Shown: positions 57,657 to 64,000 of the stretch, piece by piece
How positions within the stretch are numbered: position 1 is the first letter of the stretch
How the letters are laid out: the number at the start of each line of letters is the position of its first letter
Assembly (NCBI GenBank): GCA_963576475.1
Contig: OY754982.1
Location: 17,840,217 to 17,904,216, forward strand
Origin: Molanna angustata
Lineage: Eukaryota; Arthropoda; Insecta; Trichoptera; Molannidae
DNA length: 64,000 bases
Direction: 5' to 3'
Program-made: the position numbers and the translations under genes
Notes under the pieces: model-generated
What the model was told of the DNA's origin: nothing
Databases searched by the model: none
The model's input: only the letters and a program-made list of their open reading frames with translations

Positions 57657-59566
57657 CTGAAAGACACTTTTCAATTGATATAACAAAGTCAAATACTATA
57701 TCGAAAACAAAATATACGAAATTCAGTCATTTGACTTTTCGACAAGCAAATTATTATTGGTATTAGGGACAGGAGGAGTGCATATCAGGATAGAGGAAGA
57801 TGGCAATGAATACTGGATGACGTCATGACCCACAACGGCCATTGATGAATGAATGAAGATAAGTATTGCAATAATGGAAATCCATTTTTTTAGTTTATAA
57901 ATCAAAAATAAGAATATTAAATGAATTAATAAAAATACAAATATTAGAACGAAATTATGTTTATTGACAATAAACAAATAAAAAAATGATAAGTTTAATA
58001 GCAAAAATATACAAATAAACGTGAACGACAAACAGGAATGCATTCTGCGGTAACAGATTGTATTTTCTTTCAATATTACCATAATTTAATTCAGTCCGTA
58101 CATATTAGGTAGGTACATAAATAAATTGGAATAAACATATTAAACATCATCCGGATGTATTTAAAGTCAATTTCTCTCCATCGCCTTTGAATGTTTAAAC
58201 ATGTGTGAACTATTTCGCCATATTGTATACATTTTGAATGAAATTCTGTGACGAAGTCGTCGAATGAGCTCTGATCTTTGAATTGTCATATTTGGATAGA
58301 GCTAATGAATGAAGTTGTTTACTAATATCGCAGTTTCTTCCTCTGTCGCTGTCCTGCTCTCTCTAGAAATAGGAGAAGCTCCATGGAAAGATTATTCTAT
58401 GATGATCTAATGGACATAGCGTCAACCGTTCTCCTACCACCCGCAAAAAACCCGCAGTTTTGTTGTAAACTGAACAATTAATTGGGATAAAAAATCTCTC
58501 TGACGTACGTTCTATAAGCTAACATCTTGAGGTTTCCAGAAATTTGTTTAAGACTACTTTGTTTCGCAGAGCTTATATAACGCCCTTGAAATAACTCTGA
58601 TCTGTTTGAAAATAATTTAGTCTTGTTCAAGAGATGATGATGTACAAGTATCCCTCAATCACTTCGATGGTGGCCGACCCTTAGGAATTCCATTTTTATA
58701 GATTCATTTATCAGCGTCACATTTTTTTTAAGTAAATAGTATCAAATGGCGTGTACGCCGAGAAAATATATTTATTTAGATGCAGTTATATCACGACGAC
58801 ATTGATAAGATTGATAAAATGTCGGTAAATACACCAAAACTGATAATATTATATAAGAATAAAACATCACCAAAATGATTAGGTACCTCCACATATATGT
58901 AATATATTAGGTACCTATATTAGGTACCTCCACATATACACATTGTGTAAGTGAATTTCCTCATATTATAATGGCCGAACACTGCGGTCACCTTCAGTTT
59001 TATTTAGGGGTTATCTCGTTTCAAAACATTCATCATACATTTATGTAGATACCTATCGATCTTATCATAATAAAACACAATGCATGTTAAAATGCTTTTC
59101 ATTTAAATGTGCACTTCGTAGCTATTATGGTATGATTGAATTTGGTGTTGTTACGCGTTAAAAAATGGATTTTTTTAACTTCTTGTGTAATTTTTTAAAG
59201 TTATTTCTGATGATTTTTTGTTTAAAATAATTAAAGAAGTCATATTGCATTCTATCATATACATTTCAGATTGTAATCTTTTACATTTTTTTTTTATTAT
59301 TCAGTCTTAAATATGACATTAAAGGAACATAATTTGGAGATATGGCAACATTATTCAGTTTATTTCACTGATTGACAGTCGTACCAACATTAGCATGAAG
59401 TGCACTTATAAGAAATGAAACGCAGTTTACTTAATAATATTATTATTCTAATGACGCAATGCTGGAAAAAAAGCATAGATACATTGTTTAACATCAAGTT
59501 GATGTTCACAAACGTAAACATTAATGTTAGATGGGAACGGATGAAATCATAATAATAAATAATGTG
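57657..59566. other. Sequence 5' of the visible prolidase exons
   Basis: It should contain the prolidase upstream intron and possibly its first exon or promoter, but I cannot place either. The open frame at 57723-58082 (minus) is a hydrophobic low-complexity run. A partial tandem ggtacctccacatata occurs twice near 58882 and 58924. Confidence 0.4.
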
Positions 59567-61439
59567 TAGGGTAGACTGGGGACGATTGAAACAATTTAAC
59601 TTTAACCGCATGTAGTGGATTATCTTCAGTATTTAAAGAAAATATTTTTATAGTGTTTGAAGGAATATGTATCTAGTTCCTAAATAAAATTGATTAGGTG
59701 ACTATATCTCGATCAGTTAAGCTACAATAACCACATTAAAAACATAGGGAAATATGTTTCAATTGACCCCAGTATGGGGTCAATTGAAACAGTGAGAGGG
59801 GTTGATTGAAACACTCAAGTATTTATTTGAAGCGATCCAGTTTCTTTATTCAGTCTTAATTATTTTCGTTACTATAACAGTTTTTAATGAAATCATAAAT
59901 AATCGGTACTCGTAACATAAAAAAATCGATATTAATGAACAAAAATATCTTTGACCTATATAACTTAAAATATTTGTGTACTATGTAACTAATTCCTGTA
60001 CATAACTTATATAAATCTTTAACATTTGACAAAGTCAACACTGTTCAAGTGTGATATTAAGCTGGAAATTGAAAATAATGTAAGAAAAAAGAAATATTCA
60101 GTTACATACAAAAGTGTTTGTTTCAACCATAACAATGTTTCAACCATAACAATGTTTCAATCGTAACAACGTTAAATTTACTCGCACTGTGAGCATTTTT
60201 CTATTTATACAATTCAATAGTGAAAAATATGCATAAGTAAAATGAAATATTACTAAAATAACTAGTAAAATAAGTAGATACATATTTGGTTGTTATCGAC
60301 ATACCTGCACGTCATAAATGTCATAATATTGCATGGGTGCAAAAACTTAAAACCACTGGGTAAAACCACATGAAATCTATAAAAAATACCTTAATAATAT
60401 CTAATCTGCCTACATATGTATGTACTTACCAGTACTTACAAAAATGAACTTCGAACATAGAAAACAATTCTTTAAAGTCTAAAATTTTGTACCTAAATGC
60501 CATATCAAATTAAACTAAACAAACGGTAAGCCTAAAATTTTTTTTTCGTAATAATTTTTTATCCTACCTACTACAAACTATAAAAAAAGTAAACGAATCA
60601 CAAATATTTTTATCAGAAAAACATGCTTTTCACGTTTTGCGAGAGTGATGGCTAGTAAGTGCTGCTCATTCGTGGTAATTGAGTTCGCACATAGGTAGGT
60701 ATAATAAATATTAATAATAATCATTCATTACATATAGAAAAGAAAAAATACAGGAAACAAAATATCACGACAGTAAAAATACAAAAATATTTTTGAAATT
60801 CTCCCCGAATATAAGGATACCTTGTGCTTCGAGGAGGAGTTCAGAAAATAAAAATCCGAAAAGGGGGAAAAAAGAATTACAATAAAAAAATGTTGGTAAT
60901 TTTAGTCTAATATTTTTTACTCAAATGTTTTGTTTAGGTACATCACTTAATTTGCGAGCATATATGTACTTTTCTCACAAATTATGCTACAAAAAACATT
61001 GGTGGACGGTTGAAACACAGGGACGATTGAAACGGTTCAATCGTCCCCAAGCAAGTTGTTTCAAACGTACCCATGTCACGTTACCTACTTCAAAGTCAAA
61101 AATATGTGTTTTAAATCAATAATTACGATGAAGAAATGTAATAAAAATACTCTCAAATAACTATATTAAACAATAGAATAAAACTTTTGGTCAAGACACA
61201 ATAGTAAACAAGGCTAAAAAGGAAATTAAAATCTAAATAATTCTCACTTTTGGGCGCGAATTTCGATAAGTCGTCCTAGTCACGTCTGTGTTGATATGCT
61301 GTTCAAGGGCAATTGATGGCAGATTCAAACGTACTAGACAAAGCTACAAGTGCCGCGTCACATGTGTAGGAACCGTGGTTTTCGAAATATTTGAGGTGTT
61401 TCAACCATGACATGTTTCAAACGTCCCCAGGCTACCCTA
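59567..61439. mobile_element. 1.87-kb element with TAGGGTAG ends and TTGAAACA arrays
   Basis: The left end tagggtagactggggacga is mirrored on the right by cgtccccaggctaccc then ta. About a dozen copies of tTGAAAC or GTTTCAA lie inside in both orientations: near 59586, 59760, 59775, 59805, three in 60118-60165, 61012, 61027, 61056, 61398, 61415. No transposase frame recognised. Target duplication unclear. Confidence 0.6.
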
Positions 61440-61634
61440 TGTCAAGAGTAAAAAGTTTTTAAATGATCTTGCACTTTTTACATAGGCATAATCAAGACCA
61501 CATGCTTCACTGCGAAACTATAACTAGGAACCAAGAGTCTAGCAACACTTAAATTTAAGATTCAACTTCGTTAGGTACCTTCAGCAAAATATTATATGCC
61601 AATTTTAATGGGAAGTAATTATAATTTCTGGAAA

Positions 61635-61735
61635 ATAACTTCGTGGAGGAGGGCGGTTTGCACATACACCAACCAAAAAAAAAAAACAAATTTGCGCTCT
61701 AAGCAACCCACGTGAGTTCCCAAATTATTTGCCGA
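61635..61735 (+). repeat. Dispersed MITE-like repeat, partial copy
   Basis: gggcggtttgcacatacacc, acaaatttgcgctct and caacccacg resemble the interior of 8640-8770 and 24592-24720. Confidence 0.4.
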
Positions 61736-61783
61736 AAACCATATATTCCGTTGTTTTTTTTTATTTTTATTAATTTTGTCAAT

Positions 61784-61996
61784 ACTGACGGTGTTGAATA
61801 TGCAAAACATCTTTTACAAAACAATCACAACCTGACCGACGCAAATAAACCTATACGTATCTATATAAATAATAAAGGCCTAAAACTGAATATTTTAGAG
61901 CAACTAGAAATCAATAAAAATTTACACGAAAATATAATAAACGAACAAATAAATTTGTACAGCTCACCTCTCCTAAACATGTTTAGAACGAAATAA
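61784..61996 (+). pseudogene. Penelope-like element C-terminal fragment
   Basis: The frame VEYAKHLLQNNHNL followed by NNKGLKLNILEQLEINKN, SSPLLNMF and a stop resembles the end of the GIY-YIG endonuclease domain of Penelope-like elements (.A.H......K..KLN.LE.LEI...... SPLLN). Nothing upstream is recognisable. A tandem array follows, possibly the 3' UTR. Confidence 0.5.
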
Positions 61997-62088
61997 TAAT
62001 ATTACTCTTTTCTCACAAAATACATATGTATGTAACTAGAATAAGTCTTAACAAAAAAAATGTAATATTATATGCTTTAAGATTTACC

Positions 62089-62480
62089 TATCTATGCTGC
62101 ATTACTTAGGTACCACTGTTTGTTTTGTTACCGAATTAATTTATTGTATATGCCACATTTTAATTATATGCACATCAATTTCCTATCTATATTACTTACC
62201 ACTGTTGCTCAGTTATTGTTATTCAATGTTTCTATGTAATTTAATTGTATATACCTAGTTTTTAATTATAGGTACATCACATCCCTATCTATATTACTTA
62301 CCACTGTCGTTCATTTATTATGCAATGTTTCTAATTTAATTGGATATGCCTAGTTTTTAATTATATGTAAATATTTACATTATATACACACTATGTACCT
62401 ACCGAGGAATATTACTTACCACTATTATTCACCATTATTGTTTTAAGTGTCTCTAAGTTAATTGTATAGTCCACGCTTAG
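62089..62480. repeat. Roughly 100-bp tandem repeat, about 4 degenerate units
   Basis: tatctatattacttaccact recurs at about 62188 and 62291, with degenerate versions at 62089 and 62409. Each is followed by caatgtttct, taatttaattg and tatacctagtttttaatta variants. Confidence 0.55.
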
Positions 62481-62867
62481 CTTTAATTTATTAATTTGTA
62501 TAGAATGATCTCAATTTAAATTTGTGAATCTGGTTGTATACCTAATACCTGTAATTTTGCCTCACCTATTTTATTGCGGGTTTTTCGAAAAGTGGACCAC
62601 TGGTATACAGACCAAAACTAACCCACAATAAAAACGTCCGATCTTCACCCTTTCGGTAAAGACTTTATATTATTTTTAAACAGCTGTACTGTAGGTTTTT
62701 ACATTACTTAAAAACACCTGCATCGACGTAATTCCCAACATAAACTATAATACAACTGTTTTGAACAATTCATAATTGCAAAAATGTACCGAATTTGTTT
62801 TACTTTGATTGCTTTAAACTGTTTTAATATTCTTTTTTTTTCTATTTTCTCTTCTCTTCTGTATTTT

Positions 62868-63154
62868 TAAAACATTGGGTAAGTAAGGGGGCATATAAAC
62901 CTAAACACTACAAAACATTAAGTAAGGGGGCAAATAAACCTAAACACTACAAAACATTAAGTAAGGGGGCAAATAAACCAAAACACTACTAAACAATAAG
63001 TAAGGGGTCATATACACCTAAACACTACAAAACATTAAGTAGGTAAGGGGGCATATAGGTAAACCTAAACACTACAAAACATTAAGTAAGGAGGCATATA
63101 AACCTAAACACTACTAAAACATTAAGTAAGAGGGCATATAAACCTAAACACCCC
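62868..63154 (+). repeat. 39-bp tandem repeat, about 7 units
   Basis: Unit aaaacattaagtaaggggg followed by c(a/t)aataaacctaaacactac. Units start near 62868, 62912, 62953, 62991, 63030, 63075 and 63116, with small insertions (ggta) in some. It abuts repeat R2 at 63130. Confidence 0.85.
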
Positions 63155-63530
63155 AATCTGAAATAAAATTTCTCAAATATATTTAAGTGTGCTTTTTTAT
63201 TGAATATACCTACCAGTATTATTTTCAACATTTCTCTAGTAAATGTTCGTAGCACAATTTTAAAATTCAGCATAAATTCCACTAAAAAAATAAAATCCTT
63301 TAGAGCATTATTTTACAACATAAGGTCGTGGTAAAATAAATATTTTATGTGCTTAAATAGTGCATTAACTCCAAGTGTATGTTAGTGATACTTTTTTTTT
63401 ATTTCAAGTCAGGTTTGTTCTTAAAATGCAATAAATCAACGAATGTTGAGTTTCCGTTAATTTAAATCTCGAACATATAAGAAAAAAATAACGCACGCGA
63501 TAGTTAATCTTACCAATACGTACTTAACTT
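63130..63530 (+). repeat. Dispersed repeat R2 copy
   Basis: cctaaacaccccaatctgaa, gtaaatgttcgtagcaca, gtcaggtttgttcttaaaat, gagtttccgttaattta and aacgcacgcgatagttaa run parallel to 53020-53505. Confidence 0.65.
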
Positions 63531-63852
63531 AAGATCAAGAACTTGGCTAATCACCAGAGAAAAGTATCGAACTAGCGGTTCCCTCTCTAAAACCCGAACA
63601 GAGGATTACGTCTCAATTCAAACTAGTATAAGCTTTAACGGTTTTCTTAAATTTATTATAAGACCATAACGCAATAGAATAAATAATATTATCATTGACA
63701 ATTAATGATTAACTCATTATCAATTTTGTTGTGAGGCACAGGATTAGAATAGTGCTTCCACTATTTTCTATTATCTTTGTTTTCGAGTGTCCCGTAAGAG
63801 CCGGGTAATCGAAATTACAACAGGCAACAATAACATCTCGCATTGTTCAGCA

Positions 63853-63964
63853 ATGAGGTTCACCACCCATTCTGTATGTTGCCTTTTTATGTGAGACGAG
63901 ACTATTGTGTGGACATATACGCATGTTTCTTGCTTTCTTTTATAAGGTAATGCACACCAGCCCC
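63853..63964 (-). repeat. Dispersed repeat with TATA-like box, copy 3 (diverged)
   Basis: On the minus strand: ggtgtgcattaccttataaa, then aagcaagaaacatg, gtctcacataaaaaggcaac and gaatgggtggtg, following the order of 12508-12612. Confidence 0.5.
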
Positions 63965-64000
63965 CCTAGACAACGTGTCATTTAGCTCGAGAAAAGAAAC

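Noticed and set aside
57723..58082. 119-codon hydrophobic open frame just upstream of the prolidase 5' exon
   Set aside because: Composition (Phe, Ile, Leu runs) is what AT-rich DNA gives in this frame; no signal peptide logic, family or splice context.
62868..63154. CRISPR-like array
   Set aside because: Units are contiguous with no unique spacers, in a eukaryotic context; it is a simple tandem repeat.

Overview
This is AT-rich animal nuclear DNA, most likely from an insect. The evidence is a host gene cut into short exons by GT-AG introns, tRNA-derived SINEs, and many 5'-truncated LINE fragments beside hAT, Tc1/mariner, PIF/Harbinger and piggyBac-type elements. The order cannot be fixed from the sequence. 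I see no bacterial or viral genome organisation.

One host gene is supported: Xaa-Pro dipeptidase (prolidase, PEPD) on the minus strand. Ten exons lie at 1-7938. The most 5' exon I can see lies at 57494-57656. Every junction joins in frame and gives about 436 codons. Four of the five expected metal ligands are visible, and the window edge cuts the gene at or beside the fifth. The intron between the two most 5' visible exons is about 49.6 kb and holds almost everything else.

The outstanding structure is a giant inverted duplication inside that intron. The arms, 34067-43360 and 43514-52807, are 9294 bp each and identical wherever compared, with no net indel. A 153-bp unique spacer separates them. 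Each arm is the same nest of dead transposons: two copies of an unnamed element with CTCCTCACTA inverted termini, LINE remnants, a Tc1-like element, a hAT element with an 8-bp target duplication, and a tRNA-SINE. Both arms carry the same frameshifts, so the duplication is younger than those insertions, or the arms are homogenised, or it is an assembly artefact. The outer ends lie within 8 bp, and the inner ends within 28 bp, of the termini of the CTCCTCACTA element.

Region by region: 1-7938 holds prolidase exons with intronic MITE, SINE and LINE debris. 7939-34066 is intron with two hAT derivatives with perfect 8-bp target duplications, a Harbinger derivative, long-hairpin MITEs and LINE 3' ends. 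34067-52807 is the palindrome. 52808-57493 holds LINE remnants and dispersed repeats. 57494-57656 is the prolidase 5' exon. 57657-64000 holds a 1.9-kb element rich in TTGAAACA motifs, a Penelope-like C-terminal fragment and two tandem arrays. Apart from prolidase, no intact gene is supported.
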